Assembly (NCBI GenBank): GCA_022559845.1
Contig: CM040125.1
Location: 203,648,102-203,712,101 of the forward strand
From: Amorphophallus konjac
Lineage: Eukaryota; Streptophyta; Magnoliopsida; Alismatales; Araceae
DNA: 64,000 nucleotides
Direction: 5' to 3'
The notes below the pieces were generated by a model. That model was not told the DNA's origin. It saw only the letters and a list, made by a program, of their open reading frames with translations, and ran no database searches. Shown here in pieces: positions 46,671 to 57,505 of the stretch. Within the stretch, counting starts at the first letter, position 1. Every line of letters starts with the position of its first letter. Both the position numbers and the translations under genes were made by a program.

Positions 46671-46984
46671 TGTTCGGTGCTATGTATTCAGAGGGGGGGT
46701 GAATGAATATGGCCCTTTTAAACTCTCACCCAATATAAAATTTCGCTCAAACTAGAACTATGATGCTAACTAGACAGATTTACCAAATCTGAAAGCTAAT
46801 CAACTATTATGTTCGACCAGTTAGCAAACACATGGAGCGCCCCTATGCATTCATCTAGCGGAAGCACAAATGAACAAATCAAACCACAGTGCACAAGGGT
46901 TTTTAGGTGGTTCGGTCCTGCAGACCTACATCCACCCCACACTCAACCCGAGTGTGGCTTCCTGCTGATTCACAGCTTGAAACC

Positions 46985-47200
46985 GCTGGGCCTCACAGCT
47001 TGCCTACAACCGCTGGGCCTCACAGCTTGCCGTCCAGTGGAATCCACCACTGCAACCGCTGGGGATTACAGCTTACCCGTCCAGTGGAAACCTCCACTGC
47101 CCGCTGAGCAACACAGCTTGCTGTCCAGTGGAATCCTCCACTGCAAACCGCTGGGCAATACAGCTTAGCCGTCCAGAGGCAGCACCTCTGCAATCTGCTG
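46985..47200 (+). repeat. CCAGTGGA hairpin array in solo LTR I
   Basis: Four hairpins of the type CAGTGGA..TCCACTG (or CAGAGG..CCTCTG) alternate with five copies of CCGCTGGGnnnnACAGCTTG. Confidence 0.7.
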
Positions 47201-47764
47201 ACTAACAGCTTGAAAGGAAATGTAAAATGGAAAACAAAATACAAGATAACAGCATCAGAAAGCTGTAAACGATGAAGCACAATGTGGCTCTTAAAGAGCT
47301 GAATGGCCTGGATTTGATCCACGGTCCATCAAGAACAGATCTCCCTCGATCTCACTCTCTTTCTTCACTCTCTCTCTTTCTCTTTCTTCTCTACTGCATT
47401 TCTTTTCTTCTCTCGCTAATCTCTCACTCTCTGCTCTTCTCTTCTTTCTCTTCTTCTCCTTTTCTTCTTCTTCTGCTCTTCTTCTCTTCTGGATCGTGGC
47501 TATCTGTATGGACTTTTCTTTTCGCCAACTCGATCGATCTTCTTCTGTGGAAGAAGGCTCATATATATAGCAGCAGCATCATCATCAGCCCCGACGTGTG
47601 ACCTCCACATTTCCAGCCCTAAGTATTCGGACCACGTGGCAGTCTCTCAGCAGACTTCATTCCAGCCTCGGATCACGTGCTGCCAGTCACTGGGGAATAT
47701 TTCTTCCTCGGACCTGCAAGGAGATGAAAACCATTAAAACTGAGGGCCACAATAACTAAAGCTG

Positions 47765-48430
47765 CACGAGGTATGTGGTAGCAATTCTAGAGGCACTGAG
47801 AACGACACGAAGACAAAAACAGAAACCAACACGAAGTGTGGTTTCAACACACGAAAGACACGAGGTCTAGGAAGAACAACACGAAGACATAATACGGAAA
47901 CGACACGAAGTGAAACAAGAACGACATGAAGTGCAGTAGTGACAGAAACACACACTACATAGAGAACGACACGAAGTGGCACAGAAAGCAACACGAGGTG
48001 CAGCGATGTCCTGCACGCAATAGAACAAAAATGACACGAAGACGATGAAAACGACACGAGGTGAGGTCACAAAGCGACAAAGACACGAGGTGTAGGAAAC
48101 ACGACACGAAGACATGAAACAACACGGAGACGAAACAGTAACCGACACGAGTTGAAAACAACACGAAGATGAAAACTGAAATCGACACGGAGTGTGGTCA
48201 AAGCGAGAAAGACACGAAGTATAAAGCGAAAAACCAACATGAAGATAGAATACAAAGAAACGACTTGAAGTTAGGACAACACTAGGAGAAGACTGCACGA
48301 AGTGAAAACAACACGAAGACAGAAGATGCCACGGCTATCACGACACGTGATGAAGCAGTGGGACCAGAAAGAAACGACACGAGGAACAATAGTAAGTGAC
48401 ACGAAGTTAAAGAGAAAAACAGCACGAAGA
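47765..48430 (+). repeat. GACACGAAG repeat block in solo LTR I
   Basis: Around 30 copies of ACACGARG(T/A) at irregular 12-35 bp spacing over 660 bp. It is responsible for the Ser/Val/Arg-rich open frames on the minus strand. Confidence 0.75.
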
Positions 48431-48895
48431 TGATGTATGCAACAGTGCAATGTCTAGACTTGAAATCCAATGCAAAAGGCTGTACAAACTTCATGAACAG
48501 TGCATGATTGTACTGGACGATGTATACACTTATCCTATGCAGACCAATGTACAGACTTTGGCGAAGCAAAAGGCTGTATAGACTTGGAGACCCAAAGCCA
48601 TTGTATAGACTTTGTCTAAGACAATGCATGAACTGACGTTGTATATACTTAGCCAATGCAGACCAGTCCGATGTATAGACTTTAAAGTCTAACACAAATA
48701 ATATATCAGTCATACACGTGCATTCTCCAGATGATATACCAGTCACAGTCATGTTGCTATCATCAAAGAACAATGTCATCAAAACACAATAACATTGCTA
48801 TCATCAAAATACAATATCAAATGCACTCAAATGCACTCACTGTCTTGCTATCATCAAAACCAAATAGTATTGCTATCATCAAGGTGACATAGCAC

Positions 48896-49957
48896 ATGAT
48901 TGTGCCTAAGGGGCACAACACACCTGTCCTTCACACAGTGGATGCTATCAACACCTCTCTGCCCTCTGTTTGGCCGTCTCATCGGCCCATATTGTCACTA
49001 CTGGATGTACGTGATTCATCTCACGTTCCACTAGCACCAAAGGAGCCGGTCAGGACAACCGCAACATCATGTCTCCCTTTTCACTCCAAAGGTTGGGAGA
49101 TTATGAGGAACATCGGCTATCAACAGGGTAAAGGTCTGGGCGCACAATTACAGGGTATGCTCAAATCACCAAAGGAAATTAGGCCGAACCGTAGGTTTGG
49201 CCTAGGCTTCAAAGGACCGTTCAGGGCGGATTGGAAGCCCCTCACATGGACTCTATCAAACCACTTCAACAGAGGGCCCGTTGTTCAGATGGGAGATTAC
49301 CCACGAGAAGCATATGGGGGATCACATGCTGTATATTTGGCTGAAAAATGTCCGAGGATCACCAAAAGAGGCAAGATCAAAGATCCGGAATGCGAGTGGA
49401 ACAAATGGTTCGACATACGGGACATTTCCGTTGCACTGGAAAGGATGTTCTCGTCTCCGCAACTTGAAGGACCACCATTGATCTCCGGAATACCAGAGAA
49501 TATTACCACTCTTGCCAAGGTTCCAAACTATCCTCGTCCTCGCCAGAAGGACTCTGTCATCAACGGATCTTCATCCGTCCTCAACATTACCGCCGACGGC
49601 TCATTAGTCGCCATCTTCTCCATCCACTCGTCTCAACCTTTGTTGATATCTTCTTCCTGGGCCAGACAATTGTCTGATGATCTTCCCAGATCCCCTTCTC
49701 TGTTTACATACCTACGCGGGCTTTTCAACCCGCGCCAGGTCTTCAACCATGATCTGCTCTATGAGTCTCACAATCCTCTAGCCATAACCACTTTTCTCTC
49801 TCCTCCAATCTCTTTTCACTGCTTTGTCATTAAAAATGAAAATGAAAAAAAAACGTCAATTTTCAAACTCCCCAATAACACATCTTCATTGAGGAAACCT
49901 CCTACATCTCCCACGGGTGCGTACCGCCTTGCGGACCACCCGTCCAAGGTCCGATGA
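48896..49957 (+). pseudogene. Element H: end of protease region with G-patch domain
   Basis: Continues H downstream of solo LTR I. A G-patch sits at about 49085-49160 (KGWEIMRNIGYQQGKGLG), an RNA-binding glycine motif also known next to some retroviral proteases. Another conserved stretch is NRRFGLGFKGPF. A low-complexity Ser/Leu stretch follows. The frame stops at 49955 in GATGA, overlapping the ATG of the next frame by two bases, which could be a frameshift lesion or a natural gag-pol junction. Confidence 0.65.
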
Positions 49958-52900
49958 GCGACCTTTTCTACCCCTCCTCTGAGGGGTCTTCTCCTGTACA
50001 TTCTACACCATCCTCTTCGTCTTTCTCTTCTTCTGTAAATATTGTCAGTCAATCTAGGAATGATAGGCCAAGGGTAGTACCTAGGAGGAAATCCAAGGGT
50101 AGGCAGATCCCTCGTCGATTCCTTCTGGATTTAGCCGCCAGGTGTCAAGCCCTCCTTGCCATCCCCCAGTTGCTAGAAAATCCCATCCGGCTACCAAAAA
50201 TAGAATGTGAGGGCGACTGTGCATTTGATGAAGGGTATGGAGTCTACGAGATCACGAATGAAGAATGCCCCATTGAAGATGAGGGTGAAGAATATGAGGA
50301 TGCGGCGGGTGCATACGCAAGTGGAATGAGGAGATTCGACGAGCCGTCAACCGCCGTAGAAGAATCCACCAAAGAAGTCAACTTGGGAACTGAGGAAGAC
50401 CCTAGGATCATCCTCATAAGTGACAACCTACCACCCTCTGAAGAAGAGACATTAATTGAGGTTCTCAAGGAATATAAGGATACGTTCGCATGGAGCTACG
50501 ATGATATGCCGGGTCTGGATTCAACCTTGGTCGAACACCGTTTAACCCTAAAACCAGGGTCCGTCTCGGTAAAACAAAGGTTAAGGCGTTTCCACCCTCA
50601 AATGGCTTTGAAAATGAAAGAAGAGGTCGATAAGCTCCACAAAGCCAGGTTCATTAGAGTCGTTCTTTATCCTCAATGGGTGGCGAACATTGTCCCGGTC
50701 ATGAAGAAAGATGGGAAAGTCAGGATTTGTATCGACTTCCGGGACCTTAACCGCGCGTGTCCAAAAGATGATTTTTCCTTACCTCACATTGATGTGTTGA
50801 TTGATAACACGGCAGGCTACGAAACCCTCTCATTCATGGAATGATTTTCAGGATACAATCAAATTCGTTTGGCAGAAAAGGATCAGGAAAAGACGTCATT
50901 CACTACCCCTTGGGGAACATATTGTTACGTGGTCATGCCGTTCGGATTAAAGAATGCTGGAGCTACTTACCAAAGAGCGATGATGGCCATATTTCATGAC
51001 ATGATGCACATATATCTGGAAGTGTATGTGGATGACTTATTGGTAAAATCAAGGACCAGGATGGAACATCCAGAAGTTTTGGCTAAGGTCTTGCAGAGGT
51101 CAAGGGAGTTCCAACTGAAAATGAACCCGAAGAAGTGTGTGTTTGGTGTGTCGTCAGGTAAATTGCTGGGGTTCATTGTGAGCAAAAGAGGGATTGAGAT
51201 AGATTCCGACAAAGCTAAGGCTATCAGGGATATGCCGCCTCCCAAGAATTTGAGGGAAGTCCGAGATTTAATCGGGAGGTTGCAGTTTATTCGTCGATTT
51301 GTGTCTCAACATTCACAAAGGTGTAGACCTCTCTACGAGTTGACCAAGCCAGGAGTAGAATTCCACTGGAATTCTAAATGTCAGAAAGTTTTTGAAGGGT
51401 TGAAGGAATATCTGGCTAATCCACCCGTTCTCATTCCACCCAAACCAGAAAAACCTCTGATCCTTTACGTCTCAGTCTTGGATGACTCCGTGGGAGCCGT
51501 CCTCACACAAGTTGATGAAGAAGGCAAGGAACGGGCAACCTATTACTTGTCCAAACTTCTCAATCCCTGTGAGCAGAAGTACACCGTCATGGAGAAAACT
51601 TGTGCTGCCCTCGTTTGGGTAGTGTAGAAATTGAAGCACTACTTCTTGGCTCATGAGGTCCACTTGATTGCTCGAATGAATCCTATCAAATTCCTTCTGG
51701 AGAAAGTCGTCCTTACGGATAGGCTAGCACGCTGGCAAAGTTTTCTCTCTCAGTTCGACATCACCTACACCCAGCAAAAGGCGATTAAAGGCTATGTCAT
51801 AGTCGAGCATCTCGCTCACCATCCTCTTCCCAAGTTCGATCCCGTCCAATCAGAGTTTCCAGATGAGGAACTAATGTCCGTCAACCAATCAGATGAGCCA
51901 ACGTGGACGCTATATTTTGATGGAGCTCTGAATTCTCAAGGGAGAGGAATCGGCGTCGCCCTCCTATTGCCTGAAGGCCTCACATTCCCATTGGCATACC
52001 AACTCAAATTTCCAGTCACCAACAATATAGCCGAATATGAAGCTCTTCTAGCTGGCCTAGAACTCGCTCATTCTTTTCGTATCACTGAGTTGCGAGTCGT
52101 AGGTGATAGTCAACTCATCCTTCTCCAGATGCTCACTAAATATCGCACTCGCGATCCCAAACTCAAGCCATACCAAGAACTCGCTGCTACCTTTGCCAAA
52201 CTGTTCGCCAAACTGATCTTTGTTCATGTCCCTCGTCATCAGAATATTCTCGCCGATGCCCTCGCCTCGTTGGCATCATCCATAAGGTTCCCTCTAGGAA
52301 GATGGTTTAAGTCCATTTCCATCTACAAACTTCACGCCCCTGCAATCGATGATGCTTCCTACGTAAATATCAAAGACAGGATAGCAAGAAAGATCCTGCA
52401 GGAAGATATCCTTGAGAAGAGGGAGATCATGTTGGCAGAGGTTGAAGAAGAACTGGCTGATGAAGAGAAACCATGGTTCTATGAAATTGTCAAATACTGC
52501 CAAGATTAGTCTTATCCTGAAGGGGCCACCACAGAGGACAAGAAAGCCATAAGAAGGGTGGCTCAGAAATATACTTTGGTTGGAGGTCTACTCTATAGGA
52601 GGAGCCTTACTGGTATTCTGTTAAGATGTCTTGGTGACGATGAGGTTTGGAAATGTGTAGAGGAGACGCACTCGGGCGTGTGCGGTGGCCACGTGATTAG
52701 TCAGATGCTCGCTAAGAAGATCATTCGCCAAGGCTTTTATTGGCCCACTATGGAAGAAGATTGTGCTGTCTATGTCCGTAGGTGTGTCAAGTGTCAACTT
52801 CACGCCGATAAAATCCATTCACCATCTTCCTCACTTCATCCAATATCTTCCCCGTGGCCTTTCTCCATGTGGGCATTCGACATCATTGGTCCCCTAGGTG

Positions 52901-53508
52901 ATCCCAATTCCCTCACCAAGTAGAAATCTTTCATCCTTACTGCGACGGAATACTTCACCAAATGGGCCGAAGCTTGCGCAGAAATCAAGGCGTCAACAGT
53001 CTGCAAATTCATCATAAAGAACATCCTCGCCAGACCAAGCACGATCATCACCGACAATGGGCCACAGTTCATATCTCAGGACCTACTGGACCTCTGCAAA
53101 AGGTACGCAATTGCATTGCATCATTCATCACCTTATTACCCACAACGTAACGGCCAAGCGGAGACCACCATTAAAACATTGCTCAAAATCATCAAAACAA
53201 CCTGCGAGTCTAGTAAGTTTTCAGACTGGCCAGAAAAGCTTATCGAAGCTCTATGGGCCTATCGCACTTCAATCCGTACCCCCACCGGGCAGACTCCATT
53301 TGCCCTTACTTATGGTATGGAAGCGGTAGTCCCGTACGAGACTCTGATCCCTTCTCTCAGGGTACAATTGGACGAGGAATTTCCCCTCGACGATCGTCGT
53401 AATTCACTCCTCGCCCAGTTGGAACTCTTGGATGAGAAACGGCTGGCCACTGCCGAACACACGCGTGTGTATCAAAATAGACTCGCTCGCTTTTACCAAA
53501 AGAAAGTC
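49954..53508 (+). pseudogene. pol: Element H pol: RT, RNase H, archaeal-type RNase H, integrase (four in-frame stops)
   Basis: One continuous frame with stops at 50842 (TGA), 51625, 52507 and 52921 (all TAG). Reverse transcriptase: WVANIVPVMKKDGK, RICIDFRDLN, VVMPFGLKNAGATYQ and catalytic YVDD (51025-51036). The gypsy RNase H remnant follows (ERATYYLSKLLNP). Then a second RNase H of archaeal type: LYFDGALN (Asp at 51919), IAEYEALLAG, VVGDSQL, ILADALASLA, which marks the Tat lineage. Integrase: HSGVCGGH/CVKCQ zinc region, Asp in AFDIIGP, Asp in ITDNGPQF and Glu in RNGQAETT. Broken at 53508 by solo LTR J; the frame resumes at 55542 exactly in register. Confidence 0.9.
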
Positions 53509-55536
53509 TGGTGAGGACACACGGCGCTATCCTCGACGGAGCACCCGGCACACCGCTACTTCCTTGTGGCTCGGCGATGGCGGCATCTTCTAGCTATCTT
53601 CTCTGCTTGCTCAGGCCATGTGGGCCTTGTCTTTTGGTCCCTGCGTGGACACTTTATCTTATTTAGACACTTATTGGGCCATGTGATGGCTTATTGGGTT
53701 GCATTTAGGGATAATGGGTCTTGTAGTTGGTTCATGGGCATAATGGGGCTTGAAGCCCACTTATTGAGGGCCCATTAGGGTTAGGGTACGGCCCCCTCTT
53801 CATGTAGAGAAGGTGGAGGCAGCCGCCCACCCTTCCTAGCCCTACTAGGGAAGGTGGGGGGCGCTCCCCTCTCCCTTTCCCCCTTTCCCCATCTCCTCCT
53901 TTCCACAACTCCACCCCTTCCTTCTCCCACTTAGATTCTTTCTTATTTTGCTAGACTTGCTGGAATATGGGCCGCCCTTCTCTCCTTGGAGCTAGGCGCA
54001 CCCCTCCTTCTAGTAGAATTAGGGTTTTCTCCCCTCCCCTATAAGTAGTCTCCATCTTGTACTTGTTTCAGTTTACACATGAATTAAAATATTGAGCCAT
54101 TGTGCAAAAGCCTTGTGCGCCCCCTCTCTCTTTCTCTCTTCTCCTGCGACGGGAGATCGGCGAGGTGCGACGCCTCAGCCCCCGGTGGACTCCGGGGTTC
54201 CTTCTTATCTTCTTCTTCTTCCTCGACGGTTCGTATTCGTGAATCAGATTTCTGCCCCGACTTGTAGCAGAGCTCGCGCCCCTCTCCTGGACGAGTTTCG
54301 CCCCAAGCTAAATTCTGGAGATACGTCGGCGGATCAGCTTCGCGTCGGCGCTGGTTTCACGTCAATCGGAGGTCGGCACCGCCCGTAACGATTTTCTCCG
54401 TCGACCTGCGCCAGCACCCCCTTCTCTGCTCGCCCAGCAGGGAGGCCCTTCTTGAGAATTTTCCCCAGGCCTCCACACTGCGCCTGTTACCCTGGTTTCT
54501 TCAGGGTTCGTAGATCTCCAGGTCTCCTGTCCAACGCCGCCGACGACGTCGCGTTTCGACGTCGTCACCGTCCGTGGCAGCCGTTCTCGTGGGGTTGCGC
54601 CGGCGTGCCTGCACAGTCCGGCCAGCGAATCAACACCAACTTCCAGCGGCTCCTGCGACTCGTACCGGCATCGTCTGCCCGCGCCGTTTGGCCGAGGGCT
54701 TCCTCTACCAGTCAGCTCTCATCTCCAACCGGCCCGGACCTGTTCGGGCACCGGACGACCGAGTTCCAGATTTTACCGGCGGCGTGCGCGGTTCTGCGAC
54801 CACAGAACCAGACCTGGTTTTCAGCAGCGCCCACGGCCACCACCGGCGCACCCAGCGCGTCCCCTCTGGCCGGAGCGTTCCTCCAGCAGTCAGCGACGAG
54901 TCCTCTCTGACGGCGCCTCGATCGGACGTCGCATCAGCCCGTGGGACCCGTCTCCGTCCAGGCGCGCGCGACACCGATTCTGCAGCATCGTGCCCGTCAC
55001 CGAGTGCGGCCCGTCAGCCCGTGCCCGGCAGCCCCGAATGCGTCGCTTGTAGCCTTTTACCTCCCTGCGAGGAGTGGGCCACTATTGGGTTGTATTTTAT
55101 TGGTCTTCAGTGTATCGGGGTTGTTGGCCCACGGCCGGGGTTCCTTTCCCACGCCTAGGCGTGGAGGTACGCGTTCCGACTCCTCTCTTGTGCTTGCTCT
55201 TTTAGTATGCTTTTGATTATGCCGCGTGAGAGAGAGTAGGCGCCTAGCTACTTTGTTGCCATCACCGCGGATCGTGAGTGAGAGCACCCATCCCTTAGCA
55301 CCATTAGAGCATCGAGCTAGAACGCGACTCCCCTTGTCTTTGGAAATCGACTTTACGCCTAGACACGTGCGCTTCCCTCCTTGGGACGGCCGAGGTCGGA
55401 GTTTCTGTTGAGAGACGTCCTTCACTCTGTGGGGTATCACGGTGGTCAGCCACTTGGCGACCCTTGAGCGTGCTACTGCTTGCCTCAGTTAGAGTCCTTG
55501 TGAGTCTTAGTCCGTGTCGGTCCCCGTCCCCCATCA
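53509..55536 (+). mobile_element. Element J: solo chromovirus LTR in H's integrase
   Basis: TGGTGAGGAC...CCCCCATCA, 2,028 bp, flanked by AAGTC at 53504-53508 and 55537-55541. It is nearly identical, inverted, to the LTR of K at 61738-63731. TATAAGTA at about 54040 (+). The first 85 bp encode, in frame with K, the last residues of that family's pol (see K). Inner open frames are GC-rich LTR sequence, not genes. Confidence 0.92.
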
Positions 55537-55541
55537 AAGTC

Positions 55542-55751
55542 ATTGAGAGAAAATTCAAAGTCGGTGAGATGGTCGTAAAAAGAATTTTTGTCAAACCTGG
55601 AGGTCCGCGTTCTAAGCTCCAACCCAATTGGGAAGGACCATTTGTAATTCAAGCCGTGTACCCTGGCAACGCCTACAAGCTAGTCAACGCCGAAGGGACC
55701 GAGTTATCCCACCCTTGGAATGGGCTTTATCTTAAGAAATACTACCCTTAG
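55542..55751 (+). pseudogene. pol: Element H integrase C-terminal end
   Basis: Joins 53508 in frame after removal of J and one AAGTC. About 70 codons: KFKVGEMVVKR, GPRSKLQPNWEGPF, HPWNGLYLKKYYP and stop. This is the DNA-binding GPY/F-type tail of the integrase. No chromodomain follows, as expected for Tat. Confidence 0.85.
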
Positions 55752-57505
55752 CACAAACAAAAAAATGATGAAAAGATAAAAACATCAAAAACAAAGAAAT
55801 ACCGAAAACCACTAAAAATATGGAAAATTCAAAATGCCGATGCCTGGCAGTCACCATGTAGTTAAGTTCCTGCATCTAACCTTCATGTTAGGATAGGGCC
55901 CATTAAGGCTTGGTAGTCACCGGGTCTTGGTTTGCCAGAACCGTGGAGATCCCTGTTCGGCCACGTCGGCCTATGCTCGCTCGAAGGAAGCTAACATGTG
56001 CTCACTTATGTATTTTATTCAAAAAAAGTCGATAGCATCACCTACGGTGGAGCGTCACCCAGAAGATCTCTGGAAGCTGTAATCTTTATTCTTTTCTCTT
56101 CGACCAAATGAGACAGTCGGCGCCCTTAAAACGCTGAGCATGAGAAACCAAAACTCAAACCCCAAAGGCAAGAGTAGGATACATTTCCTCGAGCATCGAT
56201 CAGAGCACGAGAAGAGGGCAGTGTCCCCGCAGGCATACAAAAAGGGAGCCCACAAACGTCAAACGACTATATCTCCCTCACAAAAAGAAATACAAAATCA
56301 AAATCAAGAGAAAAGCCTGGTCGTGACCGTGCCTGTTGCGATAAACGGAACCCCTCAAAGCAAAAGTCTGAATCCACAAAAGGGGCCGTGGAATGTAAAT
56401 GCTCGAGATTTGGTCCGAAGTTGTCCGAAAGGAAAGAGTTAATGGGCCCTTATTCGCTCGCTGGGTTAACGGTTTTGCTGATCCTCTCAGGAAGTTTATC
56501 CCCCACGCTCTTCCTTCTTCCTCTAAAGATGAAGGTTCGATGGAGTTTTTGAAAGGTGAAAACTGTCCAGGGTCTGCGACCTTATTTTAATATACACATA
56601 TGGTTGCCTACTTTGAAAAGTAAAAGCTATCGCTGCGAAGGAGTCTCCGTGTTTCTGGCTGGTCAAGACCCCTGTTTACCACCTTGATGTCTTCTTGTTT
56701 AACCTCGGGCTTAGGCCAATGCAAGCACGTCACCTATGGGTGCGACGGCGTCTGATTCCGGGTCAGCGTCACGCGGTTGGTCGTTAGGGTTCCAGGATGT
56801 TCCATCATATACCATCTAGAGTTGTGAGGAAACAGACCCGGGTCGGGCAAATCATTTACCTCGAACACCTTTTGGGTGAATCCCTGTGGTCGGAAGCGAC
56901 TGGGAGCCTAAGCATGGCATGACGGTATTGTCATCAGGGTAAGTCTTAGCCGGCGGGATCATCATTCGAGGGGTCTAGAGGCCCAAATCAACCTAGATGT
57001 GCACTTAGGATACCTGGGAGGTTAGTAAGAAACCCATGTTCTCACGTAGGTTAGGTGCCATTTGGGTGCTTGCCGGGCGTTAGCAACAAAAAAAATTGAA
57101 ATGATAAAAACAACAAAAAAATGGAAAAGAGAAAATGTACATATTTGCAAACAAAAAATCTTTTTTATGATAAAACAAAAAAAATGCCAAATATAAAAAG
57201 AAAACAAATCAATTTTGCATGATCGCATTTGCGTACAGCATCTCACTTTAATACCGCTTGCATTCGTGTGCTTGCCTGTCGCATTTATCGTCACCACATT
57301 TTTCCATTGCCTTCGTTAATAAAGGCTTGGCCCCTTGACCAGTCATCAAGGACAGTCATAGTGACCATTTGCTTATTGAGCAAGGGGCCAAGTCAGAACA
57401 GAAATTCTGATTTGTTTGTTTCAGTGATGTGTGCAGGGATCCAGGCAACAGAAGCAAAGGTGAAAACCAAACCTTGTATTTTATTCCAAAATCCAAAAAA
57501 TTACA
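55752..57505 (+). other. Element H, spacer between pol and antisense gene
   Basis: No gene on either strand. A/T-rich at 55755-55840 and 57080-57200. A hairpin with 12-bp arms CTTGGCCCCTTG (57326-57337) and CAAGGGGCCAAG (57381-57392) lies just before the end of the antisense gene and may act in RNA processing. Confidence 0.5.

Larger units (their letters stand above)
46671..48896 (-). mobile_element. Element I: solo Sirevirus-type LTR in H
   Basis: About 2.23 kb, + strand TGTTCGGTGCTATG...ACATAGCACA; the two ends are inverted copies of each other (GTGCTATGT). It has the GAGGGGGGGTGAAT start, the AACCACCTAAAAA/GGGTGGATGTAGG block (46899-46940, inverted) and TGTATAGACTT motifs (48430-48690) seen in F, hence Sirevirus and minus orientation. 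TATATATA at 47562-47569 (minus). No PBS, PPT or coding sequence. I could not find a matching target duplication; exact ends are uncertain by a few bases. Confidence 0.72.

Noticed and set aside
47734..48782. Minus-strand frames rich in Ser, Val and Arg in solo LTR I
   Set aside because: By-product of the GACACGAAG repeats; no homology pattern.
54362..55440. Open frames of up to 194 codons on both strands, repeated at 62058-62912
   Set aside because: They lie in the GC-rich LTRs J and K, mirror each other, and show no recognisable domain.
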